The notes below the pieces were generated by a model. That model was not told where the DNA came from. It saw only the letters and a program-made list of their open reading frames with translations, and searched no databases. The position numbers and the translations under genes were made by a program. A stretch of 46,737 bases of DNA from a virus, in IMG/VR virus record IMGVR_UViG_3300046458_000167, positions 1 through 46,737 of that record; one strand, given 5' to 3'. Below are positions 13,744 through 20,544 of this stretch, in pieces. Positions within the stretch are counted from its first letter, which is position 1. Each line of letters starts with the position of its first letter.

Positions 13744-13759
13744 CTGTATGGATATACAG
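13744..13759 (-). promoter_or_regulatory. LexA (SOS) box before the DUF1654 gene
   Basis: CTGTATGGATATACAG fits the CTGT-N8-ACAG consensus, and 12 of the central and flanking bases match the Pseudomonas ideal of alternating TA. It lies 18 bp upstream of ATG 13725, where LexA would cover the -10 region. Confidence 0.88.
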
Positions 13760-13793
13760 TAAAAAAGATCCAAGTGAATGGCAATAGACGGGC

Positions 13794-13820
13794 GAAAAAA
13801 AGCCCGCTCTTGGCGGGCTC
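13794..13820 (-). terminator. Terminator after the zinc-ribbon membrane gene
   Basis: AGCCCGC/GCGGGCT stem with loop TCTTG, followed on the minus strand by a run of seven or more T. It separates 13836-14402 from the SOS unit. Confidence 0.8.
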
Positions 13821-13835
13821 CTAAAAATCTGATGG

Positions 13836-14402
13836 TCAAAGCGGGGTGTAGTCACCCGTCACGACATCCCGATAGATCGCAGTGGCGTAGAGCTTTTTGG
13901 AATCGCTGATCCTTTTTGCCACGGAAATCGCTTCCTGCTTGGAAGCGTAGGGGCCAGCTCCTACGTCCTTTCCAATCATCGGTACCACATCAAGATCCAT
14001 CTCCTCCATGCACTTGCGTGCACGATCACTTTCGGCATCGTCACGGCATGATACTCGCGCTACCCAGCCTTGCTTGAGCTTGGGCGCTGCCGCTGGCTCT
14101 ACGTCAGCCCCGCAATGCTTGCATTTAATCGCTGCCAGCTTGATGGGTTCGGCACAGAACGGGCAATCCCTGGTGTCAGCCGTGCTGACGGGCGCCGCTG
14201 GCTGGCGTCTACCACCAAAGATCAGCATGAGCAGGCCGGCGATGAAGGCAATACCACCGATAAGCGTCAGGTTTTGGCGTTCGGCCATCAAGCCTATATT
14301 GTTGACTCTGCCGATACCGGTGTTGACCGAAACGTCCATGGACATCGAGACGATCAGTAGAAGAACGGCAACGACCAATACCAAAATTCCAAATCCGCGC
14401 AC
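13836..14402 (-). CDS. Membrane protein with zinc ribbon, possible superinfection-exclusion factor
   Basis: Two hydrophobic helices (about residues 3-20, ILVLVVAVLLLIVSM, and 45-64, LIGGIAFIAGLLMLIF) are followed by a zinc ribbon (CPFCAEPIKLAAIKCKHCG) and a C-terminal domain with SPOR-like features (PYASKQEAISVAKRIS). The start GTG 14402 has GGAGGG seven bases upstream. ATG 14417 is possible but lacks a site. The gene stands alone between terminators, next to the immunity genes, and so is likely expressed in the lysogen. Membrane location and position suggest envelope protection against related phages. This is inferred. Confidence 0.7.
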   Translation of the reverse strand: MRGFGILVLVVAVLLLIVSMSMDVSVNTGIGRVNNIGLMAERQNLTLIGGIAFIAGLLMLIFGGRRQPAAPVSTADTRDCPFCAEPIKLAAIKCKHCGADVEPAAAPKLKQGWVARVSCRDDAESDRARKCMEEMDLDVVPMIGKDVGAGPYASKQEAISVAKRISDSKKLYATAIYRDVVTGDYTPL

Positions 14403-14462
14403 TGCACAACCCTCCATAGATGAGCCTGAATTCTATCATGCAGGCCCATGGCTACCGGGCGT

Positions 14463-14488
14463 AAAAAAGCCCGCGCATTGGCGGGCTG
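14463..14488 (-). terminator. Terminator, second of a tandem pair after the kinase cassette
   Basis: AGCCCGC/GCGGGCT stem with loop GCATTG, followed on the minus strand by six T. It lies downstream of the terminator at 14514-14540. Confidence 0.75.
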
Positions 14489-14513
14489 CGATGTCAATCG
14501 GAAGGGCGGATAC

Positions 14514-14540
14514 GAAAAGCCCGGCGCAGGGCCGGGCTTG
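14514..14540 (-). terminator. Terminator, first of a tandem pair after the kinase cassette
   Basis: AAGCCCGGC/GCCGGGCTT forms a 9-bp stem with a GCAGG loop, followed on the minus strand by TT and a short T-rich tail. It lies 11 bp past the end of gene 14551-15426. With the second terminator it isolates the cassette from the rest of the left region. Confidence 0.78.
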
Positions 14541-14550
14541 TGAACGACTA

Positions 14551-15426
14551 TTAGGCGACTCTCGGAGTCCACCATTCAATCGTTTTTAACGCCAACTCAT
14601 CTGTTGACGGCGCTTTAATCACTGACAAGCCTGAGCGCTCGACACGTTCAAGCTGTTTATCGATAACGTCAGATACGCGTTTGTACTCCAACTGATCCAT
14701 TCCGCTTTTATCATTCGGAACTAGAATCGACAACGCCCCGATCCGATCACTGTTGTTTGACACAAGCGTGAGGTCGGAGAATGCTTGAAGGATATTTTTC
14801 TCAGCAACCACCGGGCTTTTATACCAAACGGATACGACCGATCCGACTGCCGTTGCGCTAAGCAACGGAACATCCACGTCGATCGTGCCATTCTTCAGGT
14901 GCAGTCGGTAGCGCTCATCTTTGATGATCGCAGAAGCACTCAGAGCCATCCTTTGCCGCATGATCTGGAACAAACCATCGCGTAGCTTCGGAGTTGAAGT
15001 GTATCTAAATGCCTCGTTGCGCGATGGATCCTTAGGCCTTCCAAGCGTCACTACGTCAGAAAAAAACTCCTCAACGACAGCCTCAGGAGATTCACCTGAG
15101 GCATAAAGGCTCGGCCCGAGTCGAACATTACTGCTGATAATGTCCGGGAGACCGTCCTTGCTGGAGAAGATATATTCTTCAATATCATGAAGATAGTGCG
15201 TGAGGCTCTTCAGGTTAACCCGGCCGCCATATAGGCATTTGACTCGATCAAAGGTATCGAGCATACGGACATCAACCTTTCCGGCATGGGAAAACATGAC
15301 GCCCACGTTCAGATATTCGTCAGCATCCTGATCCAAGCACATCTGAATAGGTCGCCAATGACCAGCCACGCGCACGGGCACAGCTGCTGACGCAACCTTT
15401 TGCTTAAGCCTAGCGAGGATAGTCAT
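14551..15426 (-). CDS. DUF3037-like protein of the two-gene immunity-region cassette
   Basis: The product has 291 residues. Residues 21-90 (WRPIQMCLDQDADEYLNVGVMFS, split around D34 to V43) match the pattern of DUF3037, where a strand is followed by E-x-x-N-V-G-V and a further strand. In known genomes DUF3037 genes pair with HipA-like kinase genes, as here. The remaining 200 residues are mixed alpha/beta with no motif that I recognise. The ATG overlaps the kinase stop as ATGA. Base composition is visibly more AT-rich than the flanking phage genes. The role may be substrate or antitoxin-like partner of the kinase. Confidence 0.68.
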   Translation of the reverse strand: MTILARLKQKVASAAVPVRVAGHWRPIQMCLDQDADEYLNVGVMFSHAGKVDVRMLDTFDRVKCLYGGRVNLKSLTHYLHDIEEYIFSSKDGLPDIISSNVRLGPSLYASGESPEAVVEEFFSDVVTLGRPKDPSRNEAFRYTSTPKLRDGLFQIMRQRMALSASAIIKDERYRLHLKNGTIDVDVPLLSATAVGSVVSVWYKSPVVAEKNILQAFSDLTLVSNNSDRIGALSILVPNDKSGMDQLEYKRVSDVIDKQLERVERSGLSVIKAPSTDELALKTIEWWTPRVA

Positions 15427-16298
15427 ATCATCAGACCCACTTTAGCGCCGTATTGTCCAGGATCCAGTCGAGAGGCTAGGAATTCTAGCACCTGTTCGAC
15501 TTCTGGAGGATCCATGAATTCCGATAAAACAGAGCCGGCCTGGCTACGCCCAGTCGCCTGCCATGCTACTGAAAAAGACTTGTAGGCTAAATTCCGCGCT
15601 GACCGGATGGGACTCCGCGCGCTCCAAGAAGGAATGAAGCTTTCGATCAAGTCAACCAGAGCATTGCGCACCGGGAGGGGGCTTGACTCGAGCGCCTCCG
15701 GCGACCAGGTAGGCGTTCTGAATATTCGTCCATGATCTATCAGTACCAGATTAGCCGATGGAGAACCCAAGAGATTGCCCAAATGACGATCGCTGTTCTC
15801 AACCCATTCATCGAATGAGACTATCCTGGGTGAGGTCTTGTTTGAAGAGAGGTCAATAGCAATTCGTGCCCGGTTTCTTTGCTGCACCAAGTCGGGGGCA
15901 TCTGAAGGGCACTCGACCATAAGGGCGTCAAGCCGCATATCTTCAGAAAACCAAGCAAGATACTCATCCTGAGATTTTCCGGTGGCATCTTGATCTGCCA
16001 GTTTTGCAAGGACCGATTCAGGTAGCTGCTCAGCGGCCAGAACGATTGCCCCAGCTCGACTTGCAACCTCAAAACCGCAGGTCCGCGCAAGACAGTAGCC
16101 TAGCGCCTCACTGATGACTGATCGGTTTTCTGCACTGCTTCCATTTGGAAGGCCAATGAGAGTGGCAAATGGTTTGATGTAGCACCTTGCGGCGACATCA
16201 CCGACCTGTATTTTCCCCCGGAACAGTACACTTTCCCCGGCGGGGGCAGCATCTCGCAAGGTTCCTAGAAACGAATCACTTCCCAAAATTTGCAGCAT
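15423..16298 (-). CDS. HipA-like kinase of the two-gene immunity-region cassette
   Basis: The 291-residue product shows the catalytic layout of HipA-like kinases (HipA_2 type): a nucleotide-binding strand with CYIKPF (K42), the catalytic loop FDEWVENSDRHLGNLL (N168, D170, H172, N175) and the metal-binding LIDHGRIF (D188). HipA proteins phosphorylate translation factors such as glutamyl-tRNA synthetase; the target here is unknown. ATG 16298 follows AAAGGA. The gene lies 91 bp downstream of the repressor on the same strand, with a T8 run between, so it can be read from the repressor promoter. It is followed by a DUF3037-like partner and two terminators. Confidence 0.75.
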   Translation of the reverse strand: MLQILGSDSFLGTLRDAAPAGESVLFRGKIQVGDVAARCYIKPFATLIGLPNGSSAENRSVISEALGYCLARTCGFEVASRAGAIVLAAEQLPESVLAKLADQDATGKSQDEYLAWFSEDMRLDALMVECPSDAPDLVQQRNRARIAIDLSSNKTSPRIVSFDEWVENSDRHLGNLLGSPSANLVLIDHGRIFRTPTWSPEALESSPLPVRNALVDLIESFIPSWSARSPIRSARNLAYKSFSVAWQATGRSQAGSVLSEFMDPPEVEQVLEFLASRLDPGQYGAKVGLMI

Positions 16299-16389
16299 GA
16301 TCAATCCTTTGAAATTGATAAAAAAAAGCCACAGGGTAATCACCCCAGCGGGGACCTCGGCCACTTGGCGTCTACGACCTTGCCGTCGA

Positions 16390-17208
16390 TCACAAATCCC
16401 CACCACGCCAGATCACCTTGCCAATGATCCGGTGCTCATTCACATCACTGCGCGACAGAACGATGTCGCCAAACTCGTCCTTGTCCTGGTTATCACTGCG
16501 GATGATCCAGCTGCCAAGCGCGGTCTTCACCAGGCGCTTCACGATCGCGCCCTTATCCGTGCTGGACAGGACAAATACGTGCCCGTCGGCTGGCTCGATC
16601 TTCGACTTGTCCACTAGCAGCACGTCATGGTCATTGATCGTGGGCCACATGCTTTCGCCGTCGGCGTAGATAACCAGCAGGTTTTCAGCTTTTACGCCCT
16701 TTGCCTTTAGCCAGTCGCGCTTGAAGGCCAGAGTAGTGTTGGACTCGACGTGTGGGTTCTCGGAGCCCAGACCTGCCGCAGCCTTCGCTGTGAGCTGCGG
16801 GATGTGCGCGTATTTCTCGTCGATCGCCTCCGAATCCCAGCCAGCAGGGAAGGGCGACTGCGGAGCATTTGCCAAGGATGAACCATCTGGCGCAGAGGTG
16901 GAGCCCAGAATGGGTGATCTGAAAATTCCAGAGGCGAGCGAAGGACTTACTTCGGCAGGCTCGAAATCAAGGACCTTGGCCAGCTTGACCAAGGCATCAA
17001 GGTTCAGCGCCGCATGGCCATTCAGGTACTGGCTCACCATGCTCTGCGGCGACTTCCACTCACACCGCTCGCCGACTTCTGTCTGGTTGAGGGGTGGTGT
17101 ATCCCCGCGAGCCTTGGATTCCTTCACCCGGCGCTGATAAATCTCGCGCAGCCGAGCGGCATCCTCAAGCTGGACTTCGGATAACGGAGTACGGGTAGGT
17201 TTTTTCAT
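16390..17208 (-). CDS. Prophage repressor with S24/LexA-type self-cleavage domain
   Basis: The 272-residue repressor maintains lysogeny. The N-terminal HTH (about residues 40-80: LNQTEVGERCEWKSPQSMVSQYL) recognises operators. The C-terminal S24 peptidase has a scissile Ala145-Gly146 (TAKAAAGLGS), the nucleophile Ser186 (YADGESMWPTI) and the general base Lys224 (GAIVKRL), so RecA-stimulated self-cleavage and SOS induction are expected. ATG 17208 has no ribosome binding site, and a promoter (TTTGAT, 16 bp, TACTTA) ends about 10 bases before it, so the message is probably leaderless, as for lambda cI from PRM. The in-frame extension to 17244 lies in the operators. Confidence 0.93.
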   Translation of the reverse strand: MKKPTRTPLSEVQLEDAARLREIYQRRVKESKARGDTPPLNQTEVGERCEWKSPQSMVSQYLNGHAALNLDALVKLAKVLDFEPAEVSPSLASGIFRSPILGSTSAPDGSSLANAPQSPFPAGWDSEAIDEKYAHIPQLTAKAAAGLGSENPHVESNTTLAFKRDWLKAKGVKAENLLVIYADGESMWPTINDHDVLLVDKSKIEPADGHVFVLSSTDKGAIVKRLVKTALGSWIIRSDNQDKDEFGDIVLSRSDVNEHRIIGKVIWRGGDL

Positions 17209-17217
17209 ACGCGCGAT

Positions 17218-17295
17218 TAAGTAGCACAGCTGATATTTAATCAAACAGCAGTGCTAATTCCTTCCTTGTTTTTGACAAAGTAGCAGTGCTAATAT
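17218..17295. promoter_or_regulatory. Right operator region with divergent promoters (OR-like)
   Basis: Three operator cores lie between the repressor and cro-like genes: AGCACAGCT (17223-17231, degenerate), AGCAGTGCT (17247-17255) and AGCAGTGCT (17282-17290). The repressor promoter on the minus strand uses ATCAAA/TAAGTA complements (-35 at 17240-17245, -10 at 17218-17223). The rightward promoter uses TTGTTT (17266-17271), 18 bp, TAATAT (17290-17295). The weakest site blocks the repressor promoter and a perfect site sits in the rightward promoter, as OR3 and OR1 do in lambda. Confidence 0.85.
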
Positions 17296-17320
17296 CCGGT
17301 CAAATCAACCGGAGACCCAG

Positions 17321-17521
17321 ATGATGAAGACCGTATCCCTAGGGGAATACCTGTCATCGCACGGAACCCAGAGCGATCTCGCCAAGGCTCTGGGTATCCA
17401 GCAAAGCGCCGTATCCCAAATGCATCGTTCCAGCCGGACTATCACGATCACGCTGATGGATGACGGCTCGATCCTGGCAAATGAGATCCGGCCAATCCCG
17501 GCACGCAAGACCGCCGCCTAA
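17321..17521 (+). CDS. Cro-like repressor
   Basis: The 66-residue product is of lambda Cro size. It has a helix-turn-helix at residues 8-32 (GEYLSSHGTQSDLAKALGIQ and QSAVSQMHR) and ends with beta strands (ITITLMDDGSILANEIRPIPA), matching Cro proteins from Pseudomonas and enteric phages. ATG 17321 follows GGAG at a six-base gap. It is the first gene of the rightward operon and diverges from the repressor across three operators. It should bind the same operators and limit repressor synthesis in lytic growth. Its stop overlaps the convergent gene 17518-17724 by four bases. Confidence 0.9.
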   Translation: MMKTVSLGEYLSSHGTQSDLAKALGIQQSAVSQMHRSSRTITITLMDDGSILANEIRPIPARKTAA

Positions 17522-17724
17522 CCGCGCTTAGAGCTAAGCGAGATCGTTGCCAGCTCAAACCCGCGCAGAGCCTCCTGGCTCAACTGATCGCGCAACTGAC
17601 TGGCCTTCTGCTCGAACGCAGGCCAGAGCTTCATCTGAGAAGACAGGGGCAGGGTGGATGCCAAGGCACCCACAAAGCAGCAGAGGGCGGTTATCTCGCC
17701 TTGCAGTTCGGAAGAGTCGGTCAT
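17518..17724 (-). CDS. Small hypothetical protein antisense to the cro-cII interval (68 aa)
   Basis: ATG 17724 follows AAGGA at a seven-base gap. The product begins MTDSSELQGEITALCCFVG and is a single long helix with a Leu/Ala-rich middle. Small proteins with the ELQGEI opening occur at this spot in several Pseudomonas phages. It runs against the rightward operon, tail to tail with cro. The end of the gene overlaps a 7-2-7 palindrome (CGCTTAG-AG-CTAAGCG, 17525-17540). Its transcript could interfere with cro-cII read-through. Function unknown. Confidence 0.6.
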   Translation of the reverse strand: MTDSSELQGEITALCCFVGALASTLPLSSQMKLWPAFEQKASQLRDQLSQEALRGFELATISLSSKRG

Positions 17725-17768
17725 GGATACGTCCTTGATCAGTTGGTAGGCAAATGATCGCGGCGCTG

Positions 17769-17783
17769 GTGGCGTAACGCCAC
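17769..17783. promoter_or_regulatory. GTGGCG-TAA-CGCCAC inverted repeat before the CII-like gene
   Basis: This perfect 6-3-6 inverted repeat lies 23 bp upstream of ATG 17806. A short T5 run follows after seven bases, too far for a standard terminator. It could be a regulator site or part of a weak transcript end for the right promoter. Both readings are inferred. Confidence 0.4.
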
Positions 17784-17805
17784 GTAACAATTTTTGAGGT
17801 GTGAC

Positions 17806-18231
17806 ATGCAGGAATTGATGAAGGCCATCTACGACGTGGTGGACACCCATGGCGCAACCAAGATCGCCGAGGGGGCGAGCTTTCCGTCTCGCACTCTGCT
17901 GTCGCAGAAGGCTAACCCGGACTACGACAGCCACAAGATGAACGTTCAGGAACTGCACCGAATCATGAAGTTCACCGAGGACTTCCGCCCACTCAAAGCT
18001 TGGGCTGAGTTCTTCGGCTTCGACCTTGTCCCGAAGGACAAACCCGCTCCAACCGATCTGAATTCCGCCCTCATGCGCCTGCACGTCGACTTGGCTGACG
18101 TCACTCGCCTGGCATACGACGCCCAGGCCGACGGCCATGTGTGCTCGCGCGAGAAGTCGGAACTGATCAAGGAGGCAGACGAGGTGATCGTCAGCCTGGA
18201 AGTGTTCAAGCAATCCGTGAAGGTCGCCTGA
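17806..18231 (+). CDS. CII-like regulatory protein
   Basis: The 141-residue product matches the phage CII family of P22/Pseudomonas type: MQELMKAIYDVVDTHGATKIAEG, an HTH around SFPSRTLLSQKANPDYDSHKM (shown in part), then LHRIMKFTEDFRPLKAWAEFFGF. The C-terminal helix (SELIKEADEVIVSLEVF) could form a multimer. CII-type proteins activate repressor and integrase promoters and favour lysogeny. ATG 17806 follows GAGGTG, and the in-frame upstream ATG at 17794 has no site. A terminator hairpin follows before the replication genes, as tR1 does in lambda. Confidence 0.82.
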   Translation: MQELMKAIYDVVDTHGATKIAEGASFPSRTLLSQKANPDYDSHKMNVQELHRIMKFTEDFRPLKAWAEFFGFDLVPKDKPAPTDLNSALMRLHVDLADVTRLAYDAQADGHVCSREKSELIKEADEVIVSLEVFKQSVKVA

Positions 18232-18247
18232 ATTTCAGACACAAAAA

Positions 18248-18270
18248 AACCGCCGGGCATGGCGGTTCTT
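18248..18270. terminator. tR1-like terminator between the CII-like and initiator genes
   Basis: AACCGCC/GGCGGTT stem with GGGCAT loop. An A7 run precedes it and CTT follows, so it works better leftward than rightward. Rightward early transcripts must pass it to express replication genes. Confidence 0.55.
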
Positions 18271-18296
18271 AAGCAAAGCAGTAAGCGAGGAAAATC

Positions 18297-19145
18297 ATGA
18301 CAAACATCGTCTCATTTGACAAGTCCCGAGGGTTCACCCGAATGGACAACCAGCTTATGGATGGCCTGATGGCTATCGAGCTGTCTGCCCGCGAAATGAA
18401 GATCGTTCTGTACGTGGCCAAGGCCACCCTGAACTTCAACGCTGGCGCTCAGCGCATTCCGGCGACAGACATCGCCAAGGCAACCCACATCCATCCTGAC
18501 ACCGTCTCGAAGGCCATCTCAGGCCTTCTGCGTCGACGCGTTCTGTATCGCGAAGGCGGCGCCCGTGGCGACATCGGTCTTTGCGATCCGAAAGAGTGGG
18601 TATTCGTAGTAGAGCCGAAACAGACCATTTCGTCTGACTCGGCTCAAATTGTCCGAATCGGCTCTGATTCGAAACAGACCAAAACCGACGACTCCCTTCT
18701 TTATTCTAAGAAAGAACAACCCCCTATAACTCTTCCTTCGGAAGAGATTATTACCCCCCAGGCCGAACCGGCCCCGGCCAAGGCTGATCGCAAAAAAGCG
18801 TTTGGCCTGTCCAGCCTGCTCGCTGATAACCCGCATGGCCTGACCGAAGTCCTGCTGGCCGACTGGCTTGCCCTGCGCAAGGCGAAGAAGGCCGCTGTCA
18901 CCGAGACAGTCTGGAACTCCCTGAACGCGGAGCTGGTGAAGTGCGCCGAGCTGGGCATCTCCGCTGACGTCGCGATGACCGAAGCACTGTCCGCTGGCTG
19001 GCAGGGCTTCAAGGCCGCCTGGATTGCCAACCGCATTGCAGAGCAGGCGATCTCGTCGCCAGCTCCATCCCGTCACCACGGCTTTGCCGACCGCGACTAC
19101 ACCGCTGGGCTCAAACAACGCGAGGACGGCTCCTATGCGCTCTGA
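18297..19145 (+). CDS. Phage replication initiator, O-like
   Basis: The 282-residue protein starts like the phage replication protein O N-terminal domain (about residues 9-100): KSRGFTRMDNQLMDGLMAI, LSAREMKIVLYVAKAT, then a winged helix ATDIAKATHIHPDTVSKAI with GLLRRRVLYREG. The middle (residues 105-160) is low complexity and is encoded by DNA repeats that may be the origin. The C-terminal part should bind the helicase loader encoded next. ATG 18297 follows AGGAAAATC. It overlaps the loader gene by 11 bp. It would recognise iterons, open the duplex and start theta replication. Confidence 0.88.
   Translation: MTNIVSFDKSRGFTRMDNQLMDGLMAIELSAREMKIVLYVAKATLNFNAGAQRIPATDIAKATHIHPDTVSKAISGLLRRRVLYREGGARGDIGLCDPKEWVFVVEPKQTISSDSAQIVRIGSDSKQTKTDDSLLYSKKEQPPITLPSEEIITPQAEPAPAKADRKKAFGLSSLLADNPHGLTEVLLADWLALRKAKKAAVTETVWNSLNAELVKCAELGISADVAMTEALSAGWQGFKAAWIANRIAEQAISSPAPSRHHGFADRDYTAGLKQREDGSYAL
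18617..18740. other. Candidate replication origin inside the initiator gene
   Basis: Direct repeats GAAACAGACCA (18617-18627 and 18671-18681) and TCGGCTC (18639-18645 and 18658-18664) cluster in the middle of the initiator gene. They are followed by an AT-rich run (18694-18712, TTCTTTATTCTAAGAAAGA). The lambda origin has the same layout: iterons and then an AT-rich region within gene O. Assignment is inferred from structure. Confidence 0.5.
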
Positions 19146-19959
19146 GAAAGTCGCTGACATCAAGCAGGCCGCCATGGGTGCCCGCATCCAGCCAGCCGAG
19201 TGCGAGAAGCACGGAGCATTCGAGCAGAAGGTCACGATCCTGATGGGGCGGGAGTTCAAGGGGCACTGCCCTGAATGCGCTCGCATTGCCGGCGAGGAGG
19301 CCCAGGCCAAGGCTCAGGCTGAGCAAGCCTACAAAAATCGCCTGATACTCACGGAGAAGCTCGGTGATGCCCTGATTCCAAAGCGATTCACCCATCGCAC
19401 GCTGGGCAACTACACCGTCGAGCAAGACGGTCAGAAGCGCGCCCTTAGCTTCTGCCGCCACTACGTGAACAAGTTCGGTACGGAGCAGGACAAGGAGTCT
19501 ATTCGCGGTTCGGGCCGGTGCATGGTGCTGATCGGCAAACCGGGCACTGGCAAGACCCATCTCGGCGTGGCCATTGCCAACGAATTGCTGCACAAGACCT
19601 CGCAGACCGCCGTTTACCGCACTGTTGGCGCAATCCTTCAGGCCATCCGGGCCACCTACGACCGGAGCAGCGACCGTAGCGAGGCAGACATCCTGTCCAG
19701 CCTTATCGATCCTGACCTGCTGGTCCTCGATGAAGTTGGCGTGAGCAAGGAGCAGCCGAGCGACTTCGAGCTGACGACCCTGTTCGCAATCATCAACGGC
19801 CGGTACGAAGACCAGAAACCAACTGTCGTGATCTCCAACCTGGCCGGCGACGAGCTTTCCAAGGCTATGGGCGAGCGCTGCGTGGACCGTCTGCGCGAGG
19901 GGAGTCTGATCGTAGTCCCGTTCGACTGGGAATCCCAGCGCGGCAAGGAGGGCTTCTGA
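19135..19959 (+). CDS. DnaC-like helicase loader (AAA+ ATPase)
   Basis: The 274-residue protein has an N-terminal Cys/His zinc-binding segment (C22, H26, C45, C48), then an AAA+ core: Walker A GKPGTGKTHL (residues 134-143) and Walker B LLVLDEVGV (195-203). This is the DnaC/IstB-like arrangement of phage helicase loaders, which place DnaB at the opened origin. The start ATG 19135 is preceded by GAGGA at an eight-base gap and overlaps the initiator stop. The order initiator-loader replaces lambda O-P. Confidence 0.92.
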   Translation: MRSEKVADIKQAAMGARIQPAECEKHGAFEQKVTILMGREFKGHCPECARIAGEEAQAKAQAEQAYKNRLILTEKLGDALIPKRFTHRTLGNYTVEQDGQKRALSFCRHYVNKFGTEQDKESIRGSGRCMVLIGKPGTGKTHLGVAIANELLHKTSQTAVYRTVGAILQAIRATYDRSSDRSEADILSSLIDPDLLVLDEVGVSKEQPSDFELTTLFAIINGRYEDQKPTVVISNLAGDELSKAMGERCVDRLREGSLIVVPFDWESQRGKEGF

Positions 19960-20186
19960 TGAATTTTTTCAAGTGGTGGAACGAGCCCGGAAGCATAAAT
20001 CAGAGCATTGCCAAAGGCCTTATCAGCGGCACTTTGATTGGCTCGGTGCTCTTCGCCGGAATCAGCATTGCCTTCGATCAGTTGGTCGAGAAAAGCCCGT
20101 CCGATATCTGCCGGGAATCCAACACTTTCGGTTCTTCGGCGTGGGTCGCCTGCGTGGACAAGTTGATCCAGGAGGCCCGCCCATGA
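19959..20186 (+). CDS. Small membrane protein (75 aa)
   Basis: The product begins MNFFKWWNEPGSINQSIAK and has one hydrophobic helix (residues 21-38: LISGTLIGSVLFAGISIA) with a short C-terminal domain containing two cysteines. ATG 19959 overlaps the loader stop as TGATG, and GGAGGG lies six bases upstream. Function unknown; a small inner-membrane protein expressed early. Confidence 0.7.
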   Translation: MNFFKWWNEPGSINQSIAKGLISGTLIGSVLFAGISIAFDQLVEKSPSDICRESNTFGSSAWVACVDKLIQEARP

Positions 20187-20299
20187 CCAACCGCATCTGT
20201 ATCGGCCTCACCATCCTCGCCGTAGTCCTCGCCTATGGCGCTCATCACAAAGTACAGCGGGTCACTGCGCCTGCAAATGTGCAGGGGGTGTTTCGATGA
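20183..20299 (+). CDS. Single-pass membrane peptide (38 aa)
   Basis: ATG 20183 has AGGAGG seven bases upstream and overlaps the previous stop by four bases. The product is almost entirely a transmembrane helix (RICIGLTILAVVLAYGA) with a short basic tail. The length and tight coupling support it as a real small protein of the ninR-like region. Function unknown. Confidence 0.6.
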   Translation: MTNRICIGLTILAVVLAYGAHHKVQRVTAPANVQGVFR

Positions 20300-20544
20300 G
20301 CAGCCGTGAACAATTTGAATCCCGTTTCCCGGTGCCAGAAGGGGTGGCCTGGAACCCTGAAACCTCCCGCTACGTGCTGTTCCACCTGAAGCGCGCAACC
20401 GTTGCCATCTACGAGGCTCACGTTGAGCGCTGGGTGGTGTGGCAGGCGGCGCGTGAGGCACTGCTGACGCAGCAAGCCAAGGAGCAAGAAGAGTTCCTCG
20501 CCCACCTTGCCGACTTTGAACACGAGGACACTTTCCATGACTGA
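20296..20544 (+). CDS. Small hypothetical protein (82 aa), SREQFE type
   Basis: ATG 20296 follows GGGGG at a seven-base gap, overlapping the previous stop by four bases. The product opens MSSREQFESRFPVPEG and has a helix VERWVVWQAAREALL. It shares this layout with the 51-residue product of 3442-3597. Such proteins are common in Pseudomonas phages and usually end with a W-x-x-W-Q-A-x-R-x-A helix. No function is known. Confidence 0.68.
   Translation: MSSREQFESRFPVPEGVAWNPETSRYVLFHLKRATVAIYEAHVERWVVWQAAREALLTQQAKEQEEFLAHLADFEHEDTFHD

Noticed and set aside
18312-19593. Minus-strand ORFs opposite the replication genes
   Set aside because: No ribosome binding sites or domains are seen; they are shadows of the initiator and loader genes.
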